In this document: one piece after another, positions 37,468 through 46,637 of the stretch
Numbering within the stretch: the first letter of the stretch is position 1
Layout: each line of letters opens with the position of its first letter
Origin: Acetobacter indonesiensis
GTDB lineage: Bacteria > Pseudomonadota > Alphaproteobacteria > Acetobacterales > Acetobacteraceae
NCBI RefSeq assembly: GCF_000963945.1
Contig: NZ_BAMW01000009.1
Span: 1 to 64,000 of the forward strand
Length of the DNA stretch: 64,000 nt
Reading direction: 5' to 3'
The notes under the pieces: generated by a model
Databases searched by the model: none
What the model saw: only the letters and a program-made list of their open reading frames with translations
Told to the model about the DNA's origin: nothing
Translations under genes and position numbers: made by a program

Positions 37468-37482
37468 AGATAGGTTCTATCT
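37468..37482. promoter_or_regulatory. Palindromic operator between LysR and PACE genes
   Basis: AGATAG (37468-37473) and CTATCT (37477-37482) flank GTT in a perfect inverted repeat. A half-site, AGATAGGTT, recurs at 37501-37509 just before the PACE start. The position 14 bases upstream of the LysR start suits autorepression with control of both genes. Confidence 0.6.
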
Positions 37483-37515
37483 TTCCTTACGTGGGTTATG
37501 AGATAGGTTGCGCCC

Positions 37516-37986
37516 ATGTCAACTGATGATCCTGCTCTTCCCCCCATGCGTTCCCCTGCCAATCGGGTGCGCCATGCTCTGCTGTTTGAATGTCTGGCGC
37601 TTTTGCTGGTCATTCCTGTCGGCGCGCAGCTATTCGGCTTACAAGAAGACTCAATGGGCGTTATTGGTATCGGCAGTGCCATAGCCGCCATGATCTGGAA
37701 TTATCTCTATAATCTGGGTTTTGATTATAGTTTAAGCCGCCTGACCGGGTCAGTGCACAAAACACTCAGCATCCGCGTTGTGCATACACTGTTATTTGAG
37801 GCCGGATTACAGGTTGTTCTTCTACCAGCCATTGCCTGGTATCTGCACACGACTATCAGGCAGGCATTCTCTTTAAGCTTTTCGCTGGCTCTTTTTTATC
37901 TGGTCTATGCTTTCTTCTTCAACATAGCCTATGACGCCATTTTTCCTGTCAGCCGTAATCGGGAAACAGAACTTCCGACCGTTTGA
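37516..37986 (+). CDS. PACE-family multidrug/biocide efflux protein
   Basis: A 156-residue inner-membrane protein with four helices, made of two bacterial transmembrane pair (BTP) repeats. The first repeat starts with RVRHALLFECLALLLVIP and the second with RVVHTLLFEAGLQVVLLPAIAW. Both carry the membrane glutamate (FE) that is important for proton-coupled export in AceI. Family members export chlorhexidine, and probably polyamines in nature. The size is usual (about 150). It is divergent from its probable LysR regulator. Confidence 0.88.
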   Translation: MSTDDPALPPMRSPANRVRHALLFECLALLLVIPVGAQLFGLQEDSMGVIGIGSAIAAMIWNYLYNLGFDYSLSRLTGSVHKTLSIRVVHTLLFEAGLQVVLLPAIAWYLHTTIRQAFSLSFSLALFYLVYAFFFNIAYDAIFPVSRNRETELPTV

Positions 37987-38153
37987 AAGTCTCCTCCCCA
38001 CACCGAGTCTTGTTTTCAGGCCGCTGCCTTTTGTTGCGACACGAAGGACGTGGGTTGGGTACGAAATATGAGGCTTTCCCGACTTTTCCTCTGCCATTCT
38101 GATCACAAGCCAGCGGGAATGACAGCCGTGCAATGCGGGTCTTAAGAATAGCT

Positions 38154-38175
38154 ATTGCGACTAATTCTCATTCAT
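38154..38175 (+). promoter_or_regulatory. Probable Fur box upstream of bfd
   Basis: The sequence ATTGCGACTAATTCTCATTC and the next two bases resemble the proteobacterial Fur consensus (TTGCGAATAATTCTCATT-like). It lies 40 bases before the bfd start, consistent with iron repression of bfd. Alphaproteobacterial Mur/Irr proteins bind different motifs, so the regulator is not certain. Confidence 0.55.
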
Positions 38176-38214
38176 GTATAGTCCATTGTGTTAACTCAGC
38201 ACGGGACGATCTGA

Positions 38215-38436
38215 ATGGTCATCTGCTCTTGCAACCGCCTGACCGACAAAGATGTTAAATCTGCCGTGGCAGATGGGGCGACCCGACCACGTGAAATCTA
38301 TGCCTCCAAGGGCTGCAAAGCACAGTGCGGGAACTGCGTGCCGGGTGTCGTCTGCATGCTGCGTGAAGCACGGATGCAGATGATGCAGGCACATCTGGCA
38401 AATTCTGAACAGCAGGCTGCTGCTCTTTCTGCCTGA
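38215..38436 (+). CDS. bfd: Bacterioferritin-associated ferredoxin-like [2Fe-2S] protein
   Basis: A 73-residue protein with the Bfd arrangement: C4 and C6 (ICSCNRLTD), then a CxxC in AQCGNC near residue 40, followed by PGVV. Bfd binds a [2Fe-2S] cluster and reduces ferric iron in bacterioferritin so that it can be released. No bacterioferritin gene is in the window, but dps (39669-40208) is a nearby iron store. A Fur-like box upstream supports iron-responsive expression. Length and motif fit the family. Confidence 0.85.
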   Translation: MVICSCNRLTDKDVKSAVADGATRPREIYASKGCKAQCGNCVPGVVCMLREARMQMMQAHLANSEQQAAALSA

Positions 38437-38551
38437 TCAGCGCTGCATTGTGGGCCAGATTTCTGGCGTATAGCCCCGGTTTTATATCCGTCTCTTTTTA
38501 TTCATATCGTGGTCGCTTGCCGGATGCACAGGGTTCTGGCACGGCTAGGGC

Positions 38552-39511
38552 ATGAACATGCGTATTGTGGTTATGGGTGCTGGGGCCTGGGGTTCCGCAC
38601 TGGCGCTTCACATGCACCGCCGCGGGGCCGATGTGCAATTATGGGCCCGCAACCCGGCGGCTCGACTAACATCTGGCGCGATGCCGCGCCTGCCAGATTA
38701 TCCATTACCAGAAAGCATTTGCGTTTCAGATACCGTGCCCGCGCATGCTGATCTGATTCTGGTTGTTATCCCGGTTCAACACCTAGCATCCGTTCTGCCG
38801 TTGTTACCTGCGGGGGTTCCGGCCATCCTCTGCTGCAAAGGCGTTGAACGCGATACACACCGCTTTCCCTTACAGATCCTGGCAGATGCCCGCCCCGATA
38901 TACCGGGTGGACTACTGTCTGGCCCGAACTTTGCCCATGAAATTGCCGCTGGTCTGCCTGCCGCTGCGGTGCTGGCGGCTGCCGATAAAGGGCGTGCGCA
39001 TGAATGGGCGGGGCATATCGCCTCCCCCAGTTTTCGGCTTTATGCCAGTGATGACCCGCTTGGTGTGCAACTGGGGGGGGCGGCTAAAAACGTCATTGCC
39101 ATTGCCGCAGGCACAGCTATGGGGGCCGGCCTGGGAGAAAACGCCCGCGCAGCCCTGATTACGCGCGGACTGGCAGAAACGGGGCGTCTGGCAGATGCGC
39201 TTGGCGGCCAACCTGCCACACTGGCGGGTTTAGCCGGGCTAGGAGACCTGTTGTTGACCTGCACGGGCGAAGCATCGCGCAATTACCAGATGGGGCTGGC
39301 CTTAGGACGCGGCATGACACCCGAAAACGCCACAAAATTATTAAAAGGCGTGGCCGAGGGCGTGCCAACATCCGATGCCTTATTGGCACTGGCGCGCCAG
39401 CATGGTGTCAGCGTGCCAATTATAGAAACCGTTTCAGACCTTCTGGCCCGAAGCATCACGTTATCAGAAGCGCAGAACAGACTGCTCAACCGCCCCTTAA
39501 AAACTGAATAA
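38552..39511 (+). CDS. gpsA: Glycerol-3-phosphate dehydrogenase [NAD(P)+]
   Basis: A 319-residue enzyme that reduces dihydroxyacetone phosphate to sn-glycerol-3-phosphate for phospholipid synthesis. It has the NAD-binding GAGAWGSALA at the N-terminus, the block LSGPNFAHEIAAGLPAA, the catalytic lysine in LGGAAKNVIAIAAG and TCTGEASRNYQMG near the substrate site. The start is ATG at 38552 or, two codons later, at 38558; both are equally possible. It is followed by the dps promoter region. Confidence 0.95.
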   Translation: MNMRIVVMGAGAWGSALALHMHRRGADVQLWARNPAARLTSGAMPRLPDYPLPESICVSDTVPAHADLILVVIPVQHLASVLPLLPAGVPAILCCKGVERDTHRFPLQILADARPDIPGGLLSGPNFAHEIAAGLPAAAVLAAADKGRAHEWAGHIASPSFRLYASDDPLGVQLGGAAKNVIAIAAGTAMGAGLGENARAALITRGLAETGRLADALGGQPATLAGLAGLGDLLLTCTGEASRNYQMGLALGRGMTPENATKLLKGVAEGVPTSDALLALARQHGVSVPIIETVSDLLARSITLSEAQNRLLNRPLKTE

Positions 39512-39526
39512 ACAAGGCGAATCATT

Positions 39527-39589
39527 AAAGTTTTCTTTCATCCTTGCATCGTGATCATAGCTGCTAGCGGCGTGCTTGAAAGAAACTTT
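39527..39589. promoter_or_regulatory. Long inverted repeat upstream of dps
   Basis: AAAGTTTTCTTTCA (39527-39540) and TGAAAGAAACTTT (39577-39589) are complementary over 13 bp with one bulged T, separated by 36 bases. It follows the gpsA stop and precedes the dps start by about 80 bases. It could be a gpsA terminator stem with a large loop or two operator half-sites for dps control. Confidence 0.4.
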
Positions 39590-39668
39590 TTACGGCCTAC
39601 ATTCTTATGGTCACACGACGCCATTACGCGGCACAATTTCAGACGGTTTCATGAAAGGAACGGAAGTT

Positions 39669-40208
39669 ATGGCGAAATCAGCACCTGATGCAAAAGCAGC
39701 CCACGTGAAAGAATATCTGGGCACGCCAACAGACCTGAAGGCCGATGCGGTTCACGAAGTTGCCGTTGGTCTGGCCGACACGCTGGCCGATGTTTTTGCC
39801 CTTTATATCAAAACAAAAAACTTCCACTGGCACATGAGCGGTCGCCATTTCCGTGACTACCACCTGCTGCTGGATGAGCAGAGCGACCAGATTTTTGCCA
39901 TGACAGACCCGATGGCAGAGCGCGCCCGTAAAATTGGTGGCACCACCCTACACTCTGTCGGTGAAATCAGCCGTCGCACCCAGATTCAGGATAATGACGC
40001 CCTGTATGTCACACCCGAAGACATGCTGGCTGAACTCCGTGATGACAACCTTGCTCTGACCAAGCGCCTGCGTCAGGTGCATGATCTGTGTGGTGAAGCC
40101 AATGACGTGGCAACAGCCAGCCTGATTGAAAACTGGATTGACGAAACAGAGCGCCGCACATGGTTCCTGTTTGAATCCACACGCCCGGCATTTGGCAAGA
40201 ACGACTGA
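39669..40208 (+). CDS. dps: Dps family DNA-binding ferritin-like protein
   Basis: A 179-residue protein starting at 39669, after GGAACGGAAG. The ferroxidase residues characteristic of Dps are present (NFHWHMSGRHFRDYHLLLDEQSD). The dodecamer stores iron, using peroxide as oxidant, and protects DNA. An in-frame ATG at 39576 would add 31 residues with no ribosome-binding site and fall in the repeat region, so it is not used. The Lys-containing N-terminus (MAKSAPDAKAAHVKEY) may bind DNA. A strong terminator follows. Confidence 0.93.
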   Translation: MAKSAPDAKAAHVKEYLGTPTDLKADAVHEVAVGLADTLADVFALYIKTKNFHWHMSGRHFRDYHLLLDEQSDQIFAMTDPMAERARKIGGTTLHSVGEISRRTQIQDNDALYVTPEDMLAELRDDNLALTKRLRQVHDLCGEANDVATASLIENWIDETERRTWFLFESTRPAFGKND

Positions 40209-40231
40209 TAGTCCTTGCCTGATACGGAATA

Positions 40232-40265
40232 AAAAAAACGGTAGCTTTCGGGCTACCGTTTTTTT
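40232..40265. terminator. Strong bidirectional rho-independent terminator
   Basis: CGGTAGC (40239-40245) and GCTACCG (40252-40258) form a 7-bp stem with loop TTTCGG, with A7 or more before it and T7 after it. It serves both dps and the convergent aspartate 4-decarboxylase gene. Confidence 0.92.
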
Positions 40266-40274
40266 ATGCCGCTT

Positions 40275-41939
<1,665 letters not shown>

Positions 41940-42034
41940 CTAAGCCCGCAGACTATACTGACCTCCAGCCCGGAAACAGCCATCACAAAATTGAGCCCTG
42001 TCATGCAGCCGAAAAAATGACTTGGCCGGAACCG

Positions 42035-42982
42035 TTACTGCCCGGACACTTTGCTGCGCCCGCGTGCCCGTCGCATCATCTGCTGCAACCAGCTATGCCC
42101 GCTGACCAGCACAACCCCTGCCAGCACACAGGCGGCACCTTCCAAAAAACCCGGCTCCATCGGTTCATGCAGCAGAACCGCGCCCAGAATAACGCCAAAA
42201 ATAGGGGTCATGAACGACAGCACACTGATGCGCGATGCAAGATAATGTCGCAGCAGCCAGAACCAAGCCAGAAACGCCACAAAAGAAATAATGACGGTCT
42301 GAAAAATTAGGCTGCCCCATAATCTGGGTGTCAGCGCAAAATCGGTCTGATGCAACACAATGGCACTGCCCAGCAGCAGAACAAACGCGGCACTCAACTG
42401 ATAGAGCAACGTCTGTTTGGCAGGCACGCGCGCCAGAGACGATGTGCGGATTACAACGGTTGTCATTCCCCAGGATGCCCCGGCCAGCAGGGCCAGAAAA
42501 TCACCTAACGGCTGGTTGGCCTGCGCATTCGGGGCGGACAGGTCATGCCCAAAAAATGCCAGTGCGATACCGCAAAACGCCAGAACAATTCCGGCCCATT
42601 GCAGCGGGGCCATCCGTTCGGACTGCTCGCGCCAGTGCAGCCCAAGTGCTGCAAAAATAGGGGACGTGTATAAAAATACCGTCGCGCGGGACGCCGATGT
42701 ATAATGCAGGGATTCACCCGCCAACAAATATTCCAGAGAAAACAGGGCCCCTGCCAGCAGCCCCGGCTTCCATGCGCCCTCCGCCCCCGCCAGTTTTTCC
42801 CTGCCCATTAGCATGTAGAGCCAGACCAGCAGCGCTGCGCCGCCAGAGCGCAGCGAAACCTGCAAAATGGGGGCCATATCGGCAGAGGTGGCCTTCAACA
42901 CAATCTGTTGCAAACCAAAACACAGGCACAGGACAACCATCAGGCTGACGGCCTGCGTATCAAGCGGTTTGCGGGGTTCCAT
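42035..42982 (-). CDS. EamA/DMT-family permease
   Basis: A 315-residue inner-membrane protein with ten predicted helices in two EamA repeats. The first begins near LMVVLCLCFGLQQIVLKA and the second near LLAGASWGMTTVVIRTS. The helix-9 region GVILGAVLLHEPMEPG is typical of the family. Members move amino acids or other metabolites out of the cell; no substrate can be named. It is transcribed alone. A polyproline/arginine-rich tail (about 15 residues) is unremarkable. Confidence 0.85.
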   Translation of the reverse strand: MEPRKPLDTQAVSLMVVLCLCFGLQQIVLKATSADMAPILQVSLRSGGAALLVWLYMLMGREKLAGAEGAWKPGLLAGALFSLEYLLAGESLHYTSASRATVFLYTSPIFAALGLHWREQSERMAPLQWAGIVLAFCGIALAFFGHDLSAPNAQANQPLGDFLALLAGASWGMTTVVIRTSSLARVPAKQTLLYQLSAAFVLLLGSAIVLHQTDFALTPRLWGSLIFQTVIISFVAFLAWFWLLRHYLASRISVLSFMTPIFGVILGAVLLHEPMEPGFLEGAACVLAGVVLVSGHSWLQQMMRRARGRSKVSGQ

Positions 42983-43146
42983 GGCGGGCGTGTTTCCTTC
43001 AGCGCGATTGCGCGCCCCCTATGCCATGACACGGACCGGGGAAACCAGCGGAAACAGCATACCCAAACTAGCGTGGCTGAAAAATAAATCTACCCAAGCA
43101 ATTTAACGCCGGCAAGCAATGCTTACGCACCCTGTGGGGGCTGTGT

Positions 43147-44298
43147 TTACACTTCATCCTGCGGTTTAACAGGCTTGGAAAGCTGGGTTGCGACCGCCAG
43201 CAGAACGGCGGTTATGGGAGACGCAAAAATAAACCCCCATACACCCAGAAAGGCTCCAAAAATGGTTTGCGATAATATGGTCAACGCCGGTGGCATGCTG
43301 ACAGCCCGTTTCTGAATGAAGGGAGACATGACGTAGCCCTCAAACGTCTGGATAACAGCATAAAGCCCCAACACCATGACAGCCTGCTTCGTGCCCACTG
43401 AAAGCCCGATCAGCAGGGCTGGCGCGGCCCCCAGAAAGGCCCCCAGATACGGAATAAAGTTGGCGGTGCCTGCCACAAGCCCAAGTGGCAACGCCAGTGG
43501 CATGCCTATGGCCCACAGCCCCCACCATGTCAGAAAGCCAACCACGGTCATATCCAGCATTTGACCAGCCACCCATGCCCCCAGCGTGTGCGCAATGGTA
43601 AGCAGCAGCTTGCGCCCCAGTGGGCGATGCGGCTCTGGCACCAGGCGCAGCAGGCCATTGGCATACAACCGGGGCGATACGGCAAAATAGATACCGGCAA
43701 TAACAATCACAATCATGGTGCCAACTGACCCGAAGGTAGAGGTCAGCACGTTGGTCATGGAGCCAGTAAAATCCGCCCCGACAGCATGGCCGGGAGTACC
43801 AATCTGGTTGCCCCCCATGGATTGGGGAATGTGATCCATTACAAAATGACCAAAAGCATCAGTATTCAGGGTATCCCGCAAGGTGCGGATCTGAACCTCA
43901 AGCGCAGAGCGCAGATGCCCCGCCTGCACCATGATCTCCGGCCCGAAAATGCGCACCAGCGCCGTTATCGCAACACCCAGTGCCGAGACCAGCACCAGAA
44001 CCGAAGCCCATTGCGGCAGGCGCAGCAGACGCGCAATGCCCTGCGCCGCCCCGTGCAGCACAACAGCCACCAGTGCCGAGGCGCAGACCACCATCAACAC
44101 CGGCCCCCCCGTGCTGACCAGCAGCGAAACCACCGCAAGCGCCACAACCAGACACGCCAGCCGGTAAAAACGACCCAGCGTGTGCTCCAGCGCAAGAATG
44201 GCCTGAACCGCAGGCTGCGTACCGTCAGCAGACGCGGGTTTGGCCTCTGCCGTGTGGGAAGGCTGACCTTTCGGGGGTGGGTAGTCTGGGTCGGCCAT
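43147..44298 (-). CDS. AI-2E family (PerM/YdiK-like) transporter
   Basis: A 383-residue membrane protein with about eight helices. It matches the AI-2E/PerM family, including a long periplasmic region between helices 3 and 4 and the late block GTANFIPYLGAFLGAAPALLIG, PFIQKRAVSMPPALTIL and WGFIFASPITAVLLAV. The family name comes from TqsA, an autoinducer-2 exporter; many members act as sodium/proton or other antiporters. A Pro/Ala-rich cytosolic N-terminus of 40 residues precedes helix 1. GGAGCG sits 10 bases before the ATG. Confidence 0.85.
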   Translation of the reverse strand: MADPDYPPPKGQPSHTAEAKPASADGTQPAVQAILALEHTLGRFYRLACLVVALAVVSLLVSTGGPVLMVVCASALVAVVLHGAAQGIARLLRLPQWASVLVLVSALGVAITALVRIFGPEIMVQAGHLRSALEVQIRTLRDTLNTDAFGHFVMDHIPQSMGGNQIGTPGHAVGADFTGSMTNVLTSTFGSVGTMIVIVIAGIYFAVSPRLYANGLLRLVPEPHRPLGRKLLLTIAHTLGAWVAGQMLDMTVVGFLTWWGLWAIGMPLALPLGLVAGTANFIPYLGAFLGAAPALLIGLSVGTKQAVMVLGLYAVIQTFEGYVMSPFIQKRAVSMPPALTILSQTIFGAFLGVWGFIFASPITAVLLAVATQLSKPVKPQDEV

Positions 44299-44660
44299 TT
44301 TCTGCGTGCGCTCCTGCCAGCATGGGCCATGCCGAAAGCAGAATGCCGCAAGGCTGGAACCCGGACTGACTGTGCACGTCTTTATTTTCAGGCACCAGAA
44401 GTCTGGTGGCTCACATCATCGGGAAGCAGGGGGATGTTGGCCACATACCCTGCCAGACTGCGGGGTGTCGCCGGTTTCAGAGCAGCCATTCATGAACAGC
44501 TTTCACTACGGATATTGTGTTTCTACATAAATAACGTAAGACAGACCTATTAAGGGTTATATTGCAGCCAACCATCTGAAGACAGATTAGCGGCTGGCCG
44601 TTTTTTGGTCTGTGCCTAGACCTGCCACGACCTGACCATTTTTTTTCGAGATCATGCCTA
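44299..44660. other. 362-base divergent intergenic region
   Basis: The gap separates the AI-2E gene (minus) and the TetR gene (plus). It contains the possible small ORF at 44388-44489 and a segment at about 44539-44595 with AGACAGA repeated twice, flanking a TATTAAGGGTTATATT stretch. This could hold promoter elements or a TetR operator, but no clear palindrome is seen. Confidence 0.4.
44388..44489 (-). CDS. Possible small ORF, 33 residues
   Basis: An ATG-initiated frame of 33 codons (begins MAALKPATPRSLAGYV, ends SHQTSGA) in the gap upstream of the AI-2E gene, on the same strand. Its codon use looks like that of neighbouring genes. The only ribosome-binding candidate, GAAAG, is 12 bases away, which is weak. 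It is not recognised. It could be a leader peptide for the AI-2E gene or chance. Confidence 0.25.
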   Translation of the reverse strand: MAALKPATPRSLAGYVANIPLLPDDVSHQTSGA

Positions 44661-45389
44661 ATGACCAAGTTTGAGAGGATGACCAGCCACCTGGATATGG
44701 CGAACCCCTGCCTGGAGGGGAAAAAACGCCGGTGTGGTCGCCCTACCCCGCATGATACCGAACAACTTGACCTTTATTTGCTGGAGGTCGCTGCCGGGCT
44801 GTTTGTGCAGCATGGCTATGCTGGCACGTCTGTTGACCAGATTGCCCGCAAGGCATCTGCCAGCAAACAGACCCTGTACCGGCGATATTCATCCAAGGAA
44901 GATCTGTTCAAAGCAGTCATTACCAATCTGACGGCGTCTGTCTTGCGCACTATGAACGAGACGCCGCTGAAGGACCCTCTGGCCGAACTTGAACACGTCA
45001 TGCGCCTGCTGCTTGACCTGACGCTTCAGCCCGATGCGCTTGGCACCTATCGGATTCTGATTTCAGACGCTTACCGCTACCCCAGCCTGATGGAACACGC
45101 GACCAACACTATTGGTGAGCCCATTCACCGCAGCGTGGTGCGCCTGCTAATGGCGGCCGAGGCTATGGGCCAGATTGAACCGGGTCATGCGGATAGCACG
45201 ACCGCCAATCTGTTGGCGGGCCTGATTACGGGCTGGCCGCTGGAAGATGCGTTGTTCGGCCAAAAACCCTTGGCCTGCTGTCAGGAACGGCGCGATTTTT
45301 TTGACCGGGGTTGGGCATTGTTTCTCCGCGGCATTGGCGCACGGCAAACGCATCAGACCATCCCCTACGCGGTAGCTGGCGGTCGATAA
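44661..45389 (+). CDS. TetR/AcrR-family transcriptional regulator
   Basis: A 242-residue protein with a TetR helix-turn-helix at about 40-85 (EVAAGLFVQHGYAGTSVDQIARKASASKQTLYRRYSSKEDLF) and a C-terminal effector domain of the TetR_C type. A Lys/Arg-rich N-terminal extension (KKRRCGRP) precedes it. The true start may be a later Met (44679 or 44697). The regulator's ligand is unknown. The divergent AI-2E transporter gene is the nearest candidate target. Confidence 0.88.
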   Translation: MTKFERMTSHLDMANPCLEGKKRRCGRPTPHDTEQLDLYLLEVAAGLFVQHGYAGTSVDQIARKASASKQTLYRRYSSKEDLFKAVITNLTASVLRTMNETPLKDPLAELEHVMRLLLDLTLQPDALGTYRILISDAYRYPSLMEHATNTIGEPIHRSVVRLLMAAEAMGQIEPGHADSTTANLLAGLITGWPLEDALFGQKPLACCQERRDFFDRGWALFLRGIGARQTHQTIPYAVAGGR

Positions 45390-45573
45390 CGCAGTCTGTC
45401 AGCCGCCAGTTTGGCGCGATGCATCCCCCCTGACGGGTGGGCAGATACTGCGCCGTGCCTAGGCCGATCGAGAGGCTGATCTGGTCAGTCTATGGGCACG
45501 GCAACATTGGGTAGCAGCGGATAGCCTGACTACCAACCAAATGCTCCTCCCCATAAAGCGCCACGCATGAAAA

Positions 45574-45598
45574 CAGCCACCCCTTTTCAGGGTGGCTG
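45574..45598 (-). terminator. Terminator of the DUF4112 gene
   Basis: CAGCCACCC (45574-45582) and GGGTGGCTG (45590-45598) form a perfect 9-bp stem with a 7-base loop. On the minus strand TTTT follows. It is 65 bases past the DUF4112 stop. Confidence 0.7.
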
Positions 45599-45662
45599 AT
45601 TATAAGACCGCAGGTAAAGGAATGCTGGCAGGGACGGCAGGGACCGCTGCCCTGCCCGATCG

Positions 45663-46055
45663 TCAGACTTTCCGCCCGAGCGCCTGTTCCATCAATGCGA
45701 CATTACGCAGATTGGCCTTGAATGCGGCGTCAAAAATGTCGCCTGCCACCGGCACGGCATCAACTGCGGTTTCAAGCAGAATATTGGCCACCATTCGCGC
45801 CAGAACGGAGGGAGGCAAGCGCATCTGCCACCCTTCCCAGACGATATAGAGCGACACCGCACCCATAATCAGGCTGCCGCCAACAGGGATCAGCCCCACC
45901 AGCGCGTCAATGCCCAGCCGGAAGCGGGTACCCGGCAGGCGAAAAGCCGCATCAAGCACCCATGCCAACCGCTGAACGCGGCGCAGGCGTTGTGCTGTAT
46001 CGACCGAGGAAGCAAAGCCGTTTCCGGCAGCAGCATGAGCGTATGTCATGCTCAT
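45663..46055 (-). CDS. DUF4112 membrane protein
   Basis: A 130-residue protein with the DUF4112 pattern: RLAWVLDAAFRLPGTRFRLGIDALVGLIPVGGSL, one or two hydrophobic helices (GAVSLYIVWEGWQM) and ANILLETAVDAVPVAGDIFDAAFKANLRNV. The family is widespread in proteobacteria and actinobacteria and has no known function. The length fits (about 110-150). It is a single-gene unit downstream of msrB on the same strand, with a 53-base gap, so co-transcription is possible. Confidence 0.85.
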   Translation of the reverse strand: MSMTYAHAAAGNGFASSVDTAQRLRRVQRLAWVLDAAFRLPGTRFRLGIDALVGLIPVGGSLIMGAVSLYIVWEGWQMRLPPSVLARMVANILLETAVDAVPVAGDIFDAAFKANLRNVALMEQALGRKV

Positions 46056-46108
46056 GAGATGGGAGGCCGGTTTTCTGACGTCAAGACCTCGCGCCCCGAC
46101 CCTAATGG

Positions 46109-46510
46109 TCAGAGCGTTTCGGCTGGGTGAAAATCAAGGGCCAGCCCGTTCATGCAGTAGCGCTCACCCGTGGGTGGGGGGCCGTCGGGGAACACATGCC
46201 CCAGATGCCCCTTGCAGTTGGCGCAATGGACCTCGGTGCGGATCATGCCGTGGCTGATGTCACGCGTGGTTTCCACCCCGCCTTCAACAGGTGCGAAAAA
46301 CGACGGCCAGCCACTTCCGCTTTCGTATTTGGTGTCGGACGAAAACAGCACGCTGCCACACCCGGCACAATGATAAATGCCATCACGTTTTTCATCATTC
46401 AGCGGGCTTGACCCGGGGCGTTCTGTTCCATGGTCGCGCAGAACGCGTTCCTGCTCGGGCGTCAGCGGCGCACGCGGGCCGCAGCCGGTGGGTGTGCAAC
46501 TTTCTACCAT
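46109..46510 (-). CDS. msrB: Peptide-methionine (R)-S-oxide reductase
   Basis: A 133-residue cytoplasmic enzyme that reduces the R form of methionine sulfoxide in proteins. The start at 46510 is preceded by GGAAGGA. It has both zinc-binding CxxC pairs (CAGC and CANC), the sequence GSGWPSF and the catalytic cysteine in ERYCMNG. The start region [10 protein letters not shown] carries two extra cysteines not typical of MsrB. The gene is convergent with nothing and is divergent from the photolyase gene. Confidence 0.95.
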   Translation of the reverse strand: MVESCTPTGCGPRAPLTPEQERVLRDHGTERPGSSPLNDEKRDGIYHCAGCGSVLFSSDTKYESGSGWPSFFAPVEGGVETTRDISHGMIRTEVHCANCKGHLGHVFPDGPPPTGERYCMNGLALDFHPAETL

Positions 46511-46637
46511 GACATATTCCTTCCAATCAGGCTCTGCCGAGTGGCACACAACGCCTGCGCAAAACAAAAAGTTGCGTCATACCCCATGCCGCACCTGGGT
46601 TGTTGCCACGTTCCCGGCACGCAGGCAGTGTAGAAGC

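Noticed and set aside
37873-38133. 86-codon minus-strand frame after the PACE gene
   Set aside because: It overlaps the end of the PACE gene and has no known motif or ribosome-binding site.
46377-46637. N-terminal extension of the photolyase frame
   Set aside because: It runs across msrB on the other strand and does not resemble photolyases. The ATG at 46638 gives the family's usual length.
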